DNA of 64,000 bases from Bog-473 sp963791455 (lineage in GTDB: Bacteria > Actinomycetota > Acidimicrobiia > Acidimicrobiales > RAAP-2): NCBI GenBank assembly GCA_963791455.1, contig CAWBSM010000002.1, forward strand, positions 1,364,001-1,428,000. Direction: 5' to 3'. The translations under genes were made by a program, and so were the position numbers. Below are positions 15,820 to 24,713 of the stretch, piece by piece (the first letter of the stretch is position 1; each line of letters begins with the position of its first letter). Under the pieces are notes generated by a model. The model was not told the DNA's origin and ran no database searches. It saw only the letters and a list, made by a program, of their open reading frames with translations.

Positions 15820-18345
15820 CTACGGGGCCTTCACCTCGATCGTCGCCCGGCCGACGATGTCGTCCGAGGACCGGCCGATGAGCACCTCGTAGCGGCCTGC
15901 GTCGACCTGCCACCCGGGCGAGCGCCGTTGTTGCCCGACGAATTGGCTCTGGAACGCCGAGAAGCGAGTGACCAGCTCGTCCCATTCGGGTTGACCCGGA
16001 TCCCAATAGGCAAACGAGCGGTCGTCGAGGCGGAGCTCGACCGCCGCGGTCTCGCCCGGCGCCACGTTGACCCGGGCGAACGCCTTGAGCTCCTTCGGCG
16101 GCCGGCTGAGCCGCGACGCGCCCGGCGCGACATAGCACTGAACCACTTCGGTGCCCGGTCGATCGCCCACGTTCGTGACCTCGACCGACACGCTCACGGA
16201 GCCGCCGGGTGCGAACGTGGGCGACGAGAGCGTCACCTCGCCGAAGGCGAACCGCGTGTAGCCGAGACCGTGGCCGAACGGGTAGCGCGGAGTCAGGCAC
16301 CTGTGTTCGTAGCCGCGGTACCCCATGAACAGGCCCTCGCCGTAGCGGAGCTCGCCGTTCTCCCCGGGGAAGTTGTCGTGCGACGGACTCTGCTCGAGCC
16401 GCACCGGGACCGTGGTGGGCAGCCGTCCGCCCGGCTCCGACCGCCCGATCAGTACGTCGGCGACGGCCGGGGCCATCTGATCTCCGCCGAACCAACATTG
16501 CAGCACGGCGGCGACGTCGTCCGCCCAGAGGAGATCGACCGGTGCCCCGGCGTTCACCACCACCACGGTCAGGGGGTTCGCGGCTGCGACCAGGCGCACC
16601 AGCTCGTCCTGGCGGCCGGGCAACGCGAGCGTGGTGCGGTCGCGACCTTCGGTCTCCCACTCGAAGGTCGTGCCGGCGAAGACAACGGCGACATCTGCGT
16701 CCCTGGCTGCGGCGACGGCGCGCTGGAGGAGCCCATCGGCGTCACGGGTCCGGAACCCCACCCGCACTCCGGCGAGCATCGTCTCGATGCGGGCGTATTC
16801 GACCGTGATCTCGACCGGGGAGCCGGCGACCAGCTCCACGTCGGCCACCAGTTCCTGGCTGGCAAACCCGAAGAAGTCGGTCCCGCCCGCGGGGGGCGGG
16901 GTGCCGAAGCCGTCGAGGATGACGGTGCCGTCGAGCAGGACCCTGGCCCGGCCGCTCTGGGCCAACGCCAGCTCGAAGACGCCGCTCTCGTCGGGGATCA
17001 CCGTGCCGCGCACCCGCATGGACCAGTCGGCGTCGGGATAGCCCTGCGCCTCCCCCGAGAAGACGAACAGGCGGAGATCATCGAGCTTCGTGGTGTGCAC
17101 GACGTCGCCGGAGAGCGCGAGCCCGTCGTAGACGTCGACGGCGAAGCCGTCGGGCGCCCGCATCACCGACGTCCCGATCACGGTCGCCGACCGGTCGACC
17201 TCGCACCCGCGCTCGAGCACGACTTCGACCCCGGGGCCGAGTGATGCCACGAGTGCATCCGCCGGCGCCGTGATGGCACGCTGGACGACACGGGCGGAAC
17301 CGCCCCCCTGGATCCTCGGCGTCGCCGCGTGGTCACCGATCACCGCCACCTTCCGCAACGACGCCGGATCCAGTGGGAGGACGCCGTCGTTGCAGAGCAG
17401 CACCGTCGCCTCGGCGGCGGCCCGACGGAGGAGCTCGACGTCTTCGACCCGGGGCTCCCTCGGCTCGACCGCAGGCGTCGGCGCATCAAGGGCACCGACG
17501 CGGTCGAAACCGCCCAACAGCCGCAAGACGGCGGCATCGACGTCGTCCTCGCACACGGTTCCCTGTTCGACCAGGGAGACCACGCCTGAGCCCAGCGCCC
17601 GCCCGGGACCCGGCATCTCCAGGTCGAGGCCGGCCTGGAGGGCGGTCGCACCATCGACGACGGCGAACCAGTCCGTCATGACCAGACCCTCGAAGCCCCA
17701 CTCCCCTCGCAGGATGTCGACCAGGAAGCGGCGCTGCTCGGGCAGCCATTTCCCGTTGACCCGGTTGTACGACGTCATGATCGCCATGGCGCCGCCTTCG
17801 CGCACGGCGAGCTCGAAGGGGAGCAGGTAGAGCTCGCGCAGCGAGCGCTCGTCGATCACGGAGCTGACGGACCCCCGCTCGAACTCCGCCTCGTTGCCGA
17901 CGAAGTGCTTGACGGTGGCGAAGACACCGTTCGACTGCACCCCCCGCACGTAGGCCGCGGCCAGGCGACCGGAGAGCAGCGGGTCCTCCGAGTAGCACTC
18001 GAAGTTCCTTCCCGCCAGGGGGGAGCGGTGCAGGTTGACGGTGGGCGCCAGCAGGCCCCGACAGCCCCGGTCGAGCGCCTCTCGGCCGACCAGGGCGCCG
18101 AGTGCCTCCACGAGCTCGGTGTCCCACGTGGCGCCCAGGGCCGAGCCGCACGGGATGCACGTGGAAGGGGTTCCACCGATGCCGGGGTAGCTCGGACCCC
18201 GCGCACCATTGGGCCCGTCGGTCACGTTGACCACGGGAACGCCCAGACGCTCCACCGGGGCGGTCGACATCATGCCCCCACCGGCGGTGAGCGCCGCCTT
18301 CTCCTCCAAGGTGAGGGCCTGCACGAGGGCTTCGACGTCAGCCAT
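15820..18345 (-). CDS. GH3 beta-glucosidase with PA14 insert
   Basis: An 841-residue glycoside hydrolase family 3 enzyme. The N-terminal TIM barrel carries KHFVGNEAEFERG near residue 146-158 and the nucleophile Asp225 in EGLVMTDWFAVV. The C-terminal alpha/beta domain contains a PA14-type insert (roughly residues 390-530). A fibronectin-III-like domain closes the protein (NVGDRPGTEVVQCYV onward). No signal peptide, so it probably works on imported glycosides. Divergent from the GH1 gene across a region that contains a LacI-type palindrome, suggesting shared sugar-dependent control. Confidence 0.93.
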   Translation of the reverse strand: MADVEALVQALTLEEKAALTAGGGMMSTAPVERLGVPVVNVTDGPNGARGPSYPGIGGTPSTCIPCGSALGATWDTELVEALGALVGREALDRGCRGLLAPTVNLHRSPLAGRNFECYSEDPLLSGRLAAAYVRGVQSNGVFATVKHFVGNEAEFERGSVSSVIDERSLRELYLLPFELAVREGGAMAIMTSYNRVNGKWLPEQRRFLVDILRGEWGFEGLVMTDWFAVVDGATALQAGLDLEMPGPGRALGSGVVSLVEQGTVCEDDVDAAVLRLLGGFDRVGALDAPTPAVEPREPRVEDVELLRRAAAEATVLLCNDGVLPLDPASLRKVAVIGDHAATPRIQGGGSARVVQRAITAPADALVASLGPGVEVVLERGCEVDRSATVIGTSVMRAPDGFAVDVYDGLALSGDVVHTTKLDDLRLFVFSGEAQGYPDADWSMRVRGTVIPDESGVFELALAQSGRARVLLDGTVILDGFGTPPPAGGTDFFGFASQELVADVELVAGSPVEITVEYARIETMLAGVRVGFRTRDADGLLQRAVAAARDADVAVVFAGTTFEWETEGRDRTTLALPGRQDELVRLVAAANPLTVVVVNAGAPVDLLWADDVAAVLQCWFGGDQMAPAVADVLIGRSEPGGRLPTTVPVRLEQSPSHDNFPGENGELRYGEGLFMGYRGYEHRCLTPRYPFGHGLGYTRFAFGEVTLSSPTFAPGGSVSVSVEVTNVGDRPGTEVVQCYVAPGASRLSRPPKELKAFARVNVAPGETAAVELRLDDRSFAYWDPGQPEWDELVTRFSAFQSQFVGQQRRSPGWQVDAGRYEVLIGRSSDDIVGRATIEVKAP

Positions 18346-18443
18346 CCGATGGTCTTCCCGTCCGTCCCCTTGCCGTGTCGTCGACGTTCACCGTGTCTTT
18401 TCCATCCCGTTCAGTCGTCGCCGAGAGGCGAGTGGTCCGATGC

Positions 18444-18457
18444 TGCAAAGCTTTGCA
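18444..18457. promoter_or_regulatory. LacI-type operator palindrome
   Basis: TGCAAAGCTTTGCA, a perfect 14-bp palindrome, between the divergent GH3 (start 18345) and GH1 (start 18614) genes. This symmetric form with a central CG or GC is characteristic of LacI/GalR-family sites. A second copy, extended to 16 bp, lies at 24421-24436. No LacI gene is in the window. Confidence 0.7.
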
Positions 18458-18613
18458 CAATCTGCCTATCATCTCTCCATCGCAGGCGGCCGTCGAAGCA
18501 GTCCCGGCCGTACCGTCACGAAAGGTAGGGATTCTCTTGGCCTCCCCGACAACCACCGCTCACGAGCACCGCGGGCGGCCGGGCCGCCCGTCGAGTGCTC
18601 CCTGTCCGCGTAG

Positions 18614-19867
18614 ATGGCGCCGGTGACCCGGTTCCCCGACGGCTTCCTGTGGGGTGCCGCCACGGCCGGCCATCAGGTCGAGGGGGGCAACGTCAACGCC
18701 GACCTGTGGCCGATGGAGTGGACGGAGAACTCAGGTTTCATCGAGCCGTCGGGTGATGCATGCGACCACTACCACCGCTACCCCGAGGACATCGCCCTGC
18801 TCGCCGAGCTGGGGCTCACGGCCTACCGGTTCTCTCTCGAGTGGTCCCGCATCGAGCCGGAGCCCGGGTACTTCTCCCGGGCGGCGCTGGACCACTACCA
18901 GAGGATGCTCGAGTGCTGCCTCAACCTCGGCGTCACGCCCGTCGTGACCTTGAACCACTTCACGCTGCCCCGATGGATGGCGGGCGAGGGAGGGTGGCTG
19001 GCTGGTGGCGCACCGGAGCACTTCGCCCGCTACGCCGCTCGGGTGGCGGAACATCTGGGCGGCCTCCTCTCGTGGGTGTGCACGCTCAACGAGCCCAACC
19101 TGATGGCAATGCTCTCCGCCACGGGCGTCCTGCCGATGGGCGCCGGCGATCGGGAGCTGACCGACGAGCCCCTCGAGGCGAAGAGCCCCGGCGTCGGCGG
19201 CTTCGATCCCTCCCGCTACCGGATGGGGATCGTCGGCGCGGACCTGGACCCGATGGCGGCGGCGCACCGTGCGGCCAGGGATGCGATCAAGTCGGTCGAC
19301 GACACGGTCACCGTCGGCTGGACCCTGGCCCTGGTGGATCTCCAACCTGCGGTGGGCGGGGAGGAGCGGTGGCAGGACGCGCGCCGCCGGGGCCAGACCG
19401 ACTGGCTCGCGGTGTCGGCCGACGACGACTTCGTCGGGGTACAGACGTACTCCCGCACGGTGATCGGTCCGGACGGCAACGTCCCTCCCCCGGAGGGGAC
19501 CCCGACGATGCAGACCGGGTGGGAGACCTATCCCGAGGCCCTCGGCCACACCGTCCGGCTGGCCGCCGAGCATGCCCGGGTACCGGTGCTGGTCACGGAG
19601 AACGGCATGGCCACCGACGACGACGAGGCCCGGATCGCCTACACCCGGGCTGCGCTGGATGGGCTCGCCGGCGCCATCGGCGACGGCGTCGACGTCCGCG
19701 GGTACCTGCACTGGACGCTGCTCGACAACTTCGAGTGGGCCTCCGGCTACTCGAAGACCTTCGGGCTCGTCGCGGTGGACCGGGAGTCCTTCGCCCGGAC
19801 CGTCAAGCCGTCAGCCGCGCTGGCTGGGCCGGGTGGCCGCCGTCAACGGCTTCGACTGACGCCCTAA
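18614..19867 (+). CDS. GH1 beta-glucosidase
   Basis: A 417-residue glycoside hydrolase family 1 enzyme that releases terminal beta-linked sugars. N-terminal FPDGFLWGAATAGHQVEGGN is the family signature. Glu160 in TLNEPN is the acid/base and Glu329 in VTENGM is the nucleophile. ATG at 18614; no clear ribosome-binding site precedes it. The LacI-type palindrome sits about 157 nt upstream. Its end overlaps the amidohydrolase gene on the other strand by 4 bp. Probably acts with the GH3 enzyme on plant or microbial glycosides. Confidence 0.93.
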   Translation: MAPVTRFPDGFLWGAATAGHQVEGGNVNADLWPMEWTENSGFIEPSGDACDHYHRYPEDIALLAELGLTAYRFSLEWSRIEPEPGYFSRAALDHYQRMLECCLNLGVTPVVTLNHFTLPRWMAGEGGWLAGGAPEHFARYAARVAEHLGGLLSWVCTLNEPNLMAMLSATGVLPMGAGDRELTDEPLEAKSPGVGGFDPSRYRMGIVGADLDPMAAAHRAARDAIKSVDDTVTVGWTLALVDLQPAVGGEERWQDARRRGQTDWLAVSADDDFVGVQTYSRTVIGPDGNVPPPEGTPTMQTGWETYPEALGHTVRLAAEHARVPVLVTENGMATDDDEARIAYTRAALDGLAGAIGDGVDVRGYLHWTLLDNFEWASGYSKTFGLVAVDRESFARTVKPSAALAGPGGRRQRLRLTP

Positions 19868-21045
19868 CGCTGCGCCAACATCCCCGTCTCGACGTCGAAG
19901 CCGATCCGTTCGATGTCGGGACGCAACCGCTCCAGGTCGAAGCGGTAGACGCGTGCCGCGTTCTCGCACAGGACCTTGCGGGCCACCTCCGCGCTGATGT
20001 GCGGATCACCGACGAGGTTGGCCACCTGATCCGGTGTGCCCGGGAAGATGGACTCGAAGTGCGGGTAGTCCACGCCGAACATGGCGTTGTCGCACCCGAT
20101 GGCGAACTCCTCGTAGTCGGCGCTCGGGCGGGCGATCTCCTCCGCCGGAATTTGCTCGATCGTGAAGGGCGAGATGCCGGCGGCGCAGTTGTCGGCCCAG
20201 TAGTCACGGGCCCGGCGAGCGAACGCCCGCTGGCGCTGCAGGATCTTGGCCCACCCCGTCCAGTCGTCCCCCCAGTCCAGGCGGCGGTCCAGCTTGCGCA
20301 GCGTGGGTCCGATCCAGTCGGCCTCGGTCTCGACGAAGGCGACCCGGAGGTCGGGGAAGCGCTCGAACACCCCGCCCAGGATCATCTGCCACAGGGATCG
20401 GCCCGAGTAGAAGGAGTGCTCGAGCGCCAACGTCATGATGGCGGCGAAACCGGGCGGGCCGTAGGCCGGAGCGCCGGACCCTCCGTGCTGGCTGACCGGC
20501 AGGTCGACGTCCACGCAGGCGGCCCACACCGGATCGAGGACGGGGTCGAAGAAGAAGGTGTCACCGGGCAGCAAGGCCGGCATCATGATGCCGCCCAGCC
20601 CGTGCTCGCGGGCCCAGTGGACGTCGCGCACGGCCTGGTCGACGTCGTCGAAGGAGACGAGCGCCTGACCGGCCCGGCGACCCGGCGTCTGGGAGCAGAA
20701 GTCGGCCAGCCACCGGTTGTAGGCCATCCGGGCCTGCCGGTCGAGCTCGGGCCCGCCGAAGTTCCCGGTGCCCCCGGGAGCCGTCTGGAAGGGCAGGCCG
20801 TTGGGGAACAGCACCTCGGCCACGACCCCCTGGCTCTCCATGTCCTTCAGGCGGAGCTCGGAGTCCCACTGCGACGCGGCATCAAGCCCCGGCTGGACGC
20901 CCCCCGGCAGCGGTGCCCCCTCCTGTGACCTGATCCACTCGTCGAAGACGGGGAGATACCCCTGCTCCACGTAGTCTCGGTAGGCCTCCCGTGACGCCCT
21001 CACGTGGCCGTCCACCGAGATGATCGCGGTTCGTTCCATGGTCAC
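19864..21045 (-). CDS. Amidohydrolase family 2 (TIM-barrel) protein
   Basis: A 393-residue amidohydrolase_2-type metal enzyme. The N-terminal metal motif appears as ISVDGHVRA, a central PVSQHGGSG gives a His, and FGVDYPHFES carries the C-terminal metal Asp. Members catalyse hydrolysis, decarboxylation or hydration; the exact reaction cannot be told. Start at 21045, with an alternative ATG two codons downstream (21039). One of five members of this family in the window; it stands alone and lacks the TRAYATYGACGTCRATRTYA palindrome that precedes three of the others. Confidence 0.85.
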   Translation of the reverse strand: MTMERTAIISVDGHVRASREAYRDYVEQGYLPVFDEWIRSQEGAPLPGGVQPGLDAASQWDSELRLKDMESQGVVAEVLFPNGLPFQTAPGGTGNFGGPELDRQARMAYNRWLADFCSQTPGRRAGQALVSFDDVDQAVRDVHWAREHGLGGIMMPALLPGDTFFFDPVLDPVWAACVDVDLPVSQHGGSGAPAYGPPGFAAIMTLALEHSFYSGRSLWQMILGGVFERFPDLRVAFVETEADWIGPTLRKLDRRLDWGDDWTGWAKILQRQRAFARRARDYWADNCAAGISPFTIEQIPAEEIARPSADYEEFAIGCDNAMFGVDYPHFESIFPGTPDQVANLVGDPHISAEVARKVLCENAARVYRFDLERLRPDIERIGFDVETGMLAQR

Positions 21046-21146
21046 CCCTTTCGAGGAGAGGGCGACGGGCCCCGCTCCATGCTACCGACTGCCTCCCCCC
21101 GAGATCTTTGCTCGGTCTACGCGCCCAAACGGTGGTATCGCCGGCG

Positions 21147-21635
21147 TCATCCCGAGGCGCACTCGAGCGTGGCGGTGCCGGGCGACTGTTCTGACCGCTT
21201 CCCGTCGGGCAGGACGACCTCGGCGCTCGTGCCCGGGGGCACCGTAACCGTCAGCCTGAAGCGCCCTCCCTGGGCGTGCCAGGAGGACTCGATCCGCCCG
21301 TAGGGCGAGTCGTGCACCGCTTCTGCCCATGAGAGGCCGCCACCAGGCTGGGGCTCGATCCGGAATCGGCGGTAGGCGGGGTGGTCGTCGAGCAGGCGGA
21401 TCCCGGCCACGTAACGGTGCAGGAACGAGATGACGGCACCCTTGCTGTAATGGTTCAGCGATTCGTGGGCGACCCCGTCGGCGTCGATGCCCTCCCACGA
21501 TTCCCACACCGTGCTGGCGCCACGCTCGACCATGGCGAGCCACGACGGCGGCGTATCCCGAAGGAGCAGCTCTCCCTTCCGGCAGTCGTCTCGATCGACA
21601 AAGGTTCCCCGGCACGAGAAGTCGTCTCGCCTCAT
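21147..21635 (-). pseudogene. C-terminal fragment of a GH78 alpha-L-rhamnosidase
   Basis: A 162-residue reading whose body matches the end of bacterial alpha-L-rhamnosidases: TPPSWLAMVERGASTVWESW, then ESLNHYSKGAVISFLHRYVA, and the final beta-sandwich beginning GGGLSWAEAVHDSPYGRIES. The intact enzyme is several times longer; the N-terminal carbohydrate domains and most of the catalytic (alpha/alpha)6 barrel are missing. The first about 25 residues look unrelated. No frameshift within the kept part. It is a truncated relic in the glycosidase neighbourhood. Confidence 0.8.
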
Positions 21636-21697
21636 GTCGATTCTACGGTCGTAAGCGTCGTGCGGTCATGGAGCGTCATGCTGGGCGGCGCCTCTGC

Positions 21698-22120
21698 TCA
21701 GCTGAGTGCAGCCCGGCCCGCGGCGGCGCGGACCGTGTCGACCACCTCCTCGTTCGAGGCTCCGGGGCCGAGCACGGCGGCCACGCCGTCGGCGCGCAGT
21801 ACCTCGACGTCGCCCGGCGGGACGATGCCGCCGACGACGACCGGGGTCTCGAGGCCCGCGGTGCGCAGCGCCGAAACGACAGCGGGAGCCAGGGTCAAGT
21901 GCGCCCCGTTGTGCATCGACACGCCGACCACGTCGACGTCCTCCTGGACCGTCATGGCGGTGATGGTCTCGGGTGACTGGCGCAGCCCGGCGTAGACGAC
22001 CTCGCAGCCTGCATCGCGCAGGATGCGAGCCACGACCCGGAGTCCCCGGTCGTGGCCGTCGAGGCCCACCTTGGCCATCAGCACGCGCAGCGGGCGCTCG
22101 TCGGCTCCCGGTTGCGCCAT
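21698..22120 (-). CDS. Acyl-CoA mutase small subunit (B12-binding domain)
   Basis: A 140-residue cobalamin-binding subunit. The DxHxxG signature lies in KVGLDGHDRGLRVVARILRD; the histidine is the lower axial ligand to cobalt. GGIVPPGD and the VLGPGASNEE loop also fit the B12 fold. ATG at 22120 follows the large-subunit stop by one base, so the two are coupled. With 22122-23759 it forms a split methylmalonyl-CoA or isobutyryl-CoA-type mutase. No MeaB/ArgK chaperone gene is present nearby. Confidence 0.92.
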   Translation of the reverse strand: MAQPGADERPLRVLMAKVGLDGHDRGLRVVARILRDAGCEVVYAGLRQSPETITAMTVQEDVDVVGVSMHNGAHLTLAPAVVSALRTAGLETPVVVGGIVPPGDVEVLRADGVAAVLGPGASNEEVVDTVRAAAGRAALS

Positions 22121-22121
22121 C

Positions 22122-23759
22122 TCAGGCGACATGGCGCTCGTAGTAGAGGCCGAAGACCGACTCCATGGCACCCATCGCCTCGCCGACCGTCACGTGGTTG
22201 TGGGCCGCCGCAATGAGGGTCGGCACGAGGTTGACCGTCGGGTCGGCGGCGTCGCGGGCGACCCGCTCCAAGGAGCGCCGGACAGCATCGTCATCGCGGG
22301 CCTGTTTCACCGCGGCCAACCGCTCGAGCTGGGCGACCTCGACCGCAGGGTCGATGGAGAGGGTGGACGGCGCCACCCCGTCGTCTTCGACGAAGCCGTT
22401 CACTCCCACCTGGATCCACTCGCCCCGCGCGATCTTGGACTGGAAGGCATAGGCCGAGTCGGCGATCTCACTGACGAACCAGCCGTCGTCGATGCAAGAG
22501 AGCACTCCCTCGAGAATGGACCCCGATCCGGCGTCCTCGAGATGGGCGAAGACCTCCTCGGCCTGGCGCTCCAACTCGTCGGTGAGCTGCTCGACGAACC
22601 ACGATCCCCCGAGGGGGTCGGCCACGTGCACCACGCCCGACTCCTCGGCGATGACCTGCTGGGTGCGCAGGGCAAGGCGGGCCGCATGCTCGGTGGGCAG
22701 GGCGAGCGCCTCGTCGAAGGCGTCGGTGTGCAGGCTCTGCGTACCACCGAGCACCCCGGCCAGGGCCTCGATGGCCACGCGGACCAGGTTGACCTCGGGC
22801 TGTTGGGCGGTGAGGGAGACCCCGGCCGTCTGTGTGTGGAAGCGCAGCTGGGTCGAGCGGGGCTCTCGTGCTCCGTAGCGCTCGTGCATCCAGCGCGCCC
22901 AGATGCGCCGGGCGGCCCGGTACTTGGCGATCTCCTCGAAGAAGTCGCTGTGTGCGTTGAAGAAGAAGCTGAGCCGGGGAGCGAACTCGTCGACGCCCAG
23001 CCCGCTGGCCTTGGCCGCCTCGACATAGGCGAACCCGTTGGCCAGCGTGAAGGCGAGCTCTTGGGAGGCCGTCGACCCCGCCTCACGGATGTGGTAGCCC
23101 GAGACCGAGACCGGGTGCCAGCGCGGCAGTTCGGCCGTGCAGAAGCGCATCACGTCGGTGACCAGGCGCACCGAGGGGCGGGGTGGGAAGACGTACTCCT
23201 TCTGGGCCTGGTACTCCTTCAAGATGTCGTTCTGCAGCGTCCCCGAGAGCGCAGAGCGCTCGACGCCGGCCTTGTCGGCCACGCCCACGTACATGGCCAA
23301 GATGGGCGCGGCGGGCGAGTTGATCGTCATGGAGGTCGAGACCTTCCCGAGGTCGATGCCCGAGAACAGCGTCTCCATGTCGGCCAGAGTGTCGACAGCG
23401 ACCCCGGCCCGACCCACTTCGCCTTTGGCGAGTGGGTCGTCGGAATCACGCCCGAGCAGCGTGGGCATGTCGAAGGCCGTTGAGAGGCCGTCGCCGCCGG
23501 CCCGCAGCAGCTCCTTGAACCGCCCGTTGGTGTCCTCGGCCGTGCCGAAGCCGGCGAACTGGCGCATCGTCCAGAGTCTCGAGCGGTACATCGACGCGTA
23601 GGGACCCCGCGTGTAGGGGTAGCACCCCGGCAGCTCGGCCCCGTCCGGGCCGTACACGGGCTCGAGCGGAACCCCCGACATGGTCTCGAATCGGGCCGCC
23701 CGCATCGGTGAACGGTCGAACGCCTCTTTCCAGGTTTGCCAGTCGGACACGGCGCCCAT
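22122..23759 (-). CDS. Methylmalonyl-CoA mutase-type large subunit
   Basis: Up to 545 residues; the catalytic TIM barrel of a B12-dependent acyl-CoA mutase. Substrate-channel motifs are YPYTRGPYASMYRSRLWTMR, FAGFGTAEDTNGRF and STAFDMPTLLGRDSDDP. The Tyr in RGPYASMY is at the place that is Tyr in methylmalonyl-CoA mutases, favouring that activity, but isobutyryl- or ethylmalonyl-CoA mutase is not excluded. FFFNAHSDFFEE carries the conserved His. The ATG at 23759 directly abuts a palindrome and has no ribosome-binding site; GTG at 23750 (VSDWQTW) may be the start. Confidence 0.88.
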   Translation of the reverse strand: MGAVSDWQTWKEAFDRSPMRAARFETMSGVPLEPVYGPDGAELPGCYPYTRGPYASMYRSRLWTMRQFAGFGTAEDTNGRFKELLRAGGDGLSTAFDMPTLLGRDSDDPLAKGEVGRAGVAVDTLADMETLFSGIDLGKVSTSMTINSPAAPILAMYVGVADKAGVERSALSGTLQNDILKEYQAQKEYVFPPRPSVRLVTDVMRFCTAELPRWHPVSVSGYHIREAGSTASQELAFTLANGFAYVEAAKASGLGVDEFAPRLSFFFNAHSDFFEEIAKYRAARRIWARWMHERYGAREPRSTQLRFHTQTAGVSLTAQQPEVNLVRVAIEALAGVLGGTQSLHTDAFDEALALPTEHAARLALRTQQVIAEESGVVHVADPLGGSWFVEQLTDELERQAEEVFAHLEDAGSGSILEGVLSCIDDGWFVSEIADSAYAFQSKIARGEWIQVGVNGFVEDDGVAPSTLSIDPAVEVAQLERLAAVKQARDDDAVRRSLERVARDAADPTVNLVPTLIAAAHNHVTVGEAMGAMESVFGLYYERHVA

Positions 23760-23760
23760 A

Positions 23761-23780
23761 TTACTTTGATGTCAAAGTAA
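23761..23780. promoter_or_regulatory. MarR-type operator before the mutase
   Basis: TTACTTTGATGTCAAAGTAA has perfect 9-bp arms around a 2-bp centre. It lies between the MarR stop (23792) and the mutase start (23759), both on the minus strand. Sites of this shape are usual for MarR dimers, so autoregulated or ligand-released control of the mutase genes by the neighbouring MarR is likely. Confidence 0.7.
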
Positions 23781-23791
23781 CGGGCAACACC

Positions 23792-24301
23792 TCACGAGAA
23801 GTCCCCGGCAGCCCGCCGGAGCTCCGCCAACAGGGCAAAGAGCCGGCGCAGCTTGTGCTCCGGCACGCCGATGTCGGTGAAGACCTGCTCGTTGATCGCC
23901 TGGGTCGCCTCCGTCGCCGTGAGCCGGCCAGCGGAGGTGAGCGCAGCCAGGGTCACCCGGCCGTCGGCTGGATCGGACCGCCGCGCGACCAGGCCGTCCG
24001 CCTCGAGTCGGTCGACGGCGTTGGTGACGCTGGCCGCGTTGACCTGCAGGCGTTCACCGATCTTGCCGAGCGGGAGCGCATCTCGTCTCGAGAAGGAGAG
24101 CAACATCAAGACCTCATAGCGGGCGAACGTGAGTCCGAGCGGCCGCAAGACGGCGTCGGCCTTGGCCAGGAAGACCTGCTGGAGCCGCATGATGGACGTG
24201 ACGACCGCCATCGCACCCGCCTCGTCGGACCACCCGTGGGACTCCCATTGTCGTTCCGCCTCGGCGATGGGATCGAAGCTCAGCCGTCGGGGTTCGGCCA
24301 C
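23792..24301 (-). CDS. MarR-family transcriptional regulator
   Basis: A 169-residue winged-helix regulator. The DNA-binding core is LTFARYEVLMLLSFS, then LPLGKIGERLQVNAASVTNA and the wing RRSDPADGRVTLAALTSAG. Flanking helices would form the dimer. It is immediately upstream of, and co-directional with, the split mutase genes, with a perfect palindrome in the 32-nt gap. It is the likely repressor of these genes, responding to an acyl-CoA or aromatic-type ligand (inference). Confidence 0.9.
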   Translation of the reverse strand: MAEPRRLSFDPIAEAERQWESHGWSDEAGAMAVVTSIMRLQQVFLAKADAVLRPLGLTFARYEVLMLLSFSRRDALPLGKIGERLQVNAASVTNAVDRLEADGLVARRSDPADGRVTLAALTSAGRLTATEATQAINEQVFTDIGVPEHKLRRLFALLAELRRAAGDFS

Positions 24302-24420
24302 AGCGGCACGCTAGACCGTCGAGACCCGGGAGCGACGCGACCGGGCCGAGGTCGGTATGCGCCAGCGACGGCCTCCGGATCACTCCTCTTCAGCCGCGCA
24401 TCGGCGTAGGCCAATCGCGA

Positions 24421-24436
24421 CTGCAAAGCTTTGCAG
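24421..24436. promoter_or_regulatory. Second LacI-type operator palindrome
   Basis: CTGCAAAGCTTTGCAG, a perfect 16-bp palindrome sharing the 14-bp core of the site at 18444-18457. It lies about 167 nt upstream of a GH1 gene stub, nearly the same distance as the first copy from the intact GH1 gene. This points to a duplicated promoter-plus-gene unit of which only the start is left. Confidence 0.7.
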
Positions 24437-24602
24437 ACCTCGATATGCTCCGGAGCGATGGTGTGGCGGTGGCGCCGGTTTGCACGCAGCGCCGTCGGCA
24501 CGGTTCGATCCGAGAGGTGTCCCCGTTCGAGGGATCCACCCCCTCTCTCAGTACGCAGCAGGCGGGGCGAGACGTGACTGGTTCCGGGGCCCGACCCGCC
24601 CA

Positions 24603-24680
24603 TTCCCCAAGGACTTCCGCTGGGGAGCCGCCACCGCGGGCCACCAGATCGAGGGCAACAACGTCAACTCGGACGTCTAA
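24603..24680 (+). pseudogene. Stub of a second GH1 beta-glucosidase
   Basis: The reading FPKDFRWGAATAGHQIEGNN followed by VNSDV and a stop matches residues 7-31 of the intact GH1 protein at 18614 (FPDGFLWGAATAGHQVEGGN). No in-frame start codon lies just upstream. The match stops abruptly at about 24677, followed directly by the promoter and ribosome-binding site of the SDR gene at 24714. A deletion has therefore joined the start of a GH1 gene to an unrelated operon. Confidence 0.85.
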
Positions 24681-24713
24681 CATCAGTTTCCGTACGTCGT
24701 GGGAGGATCTCTG

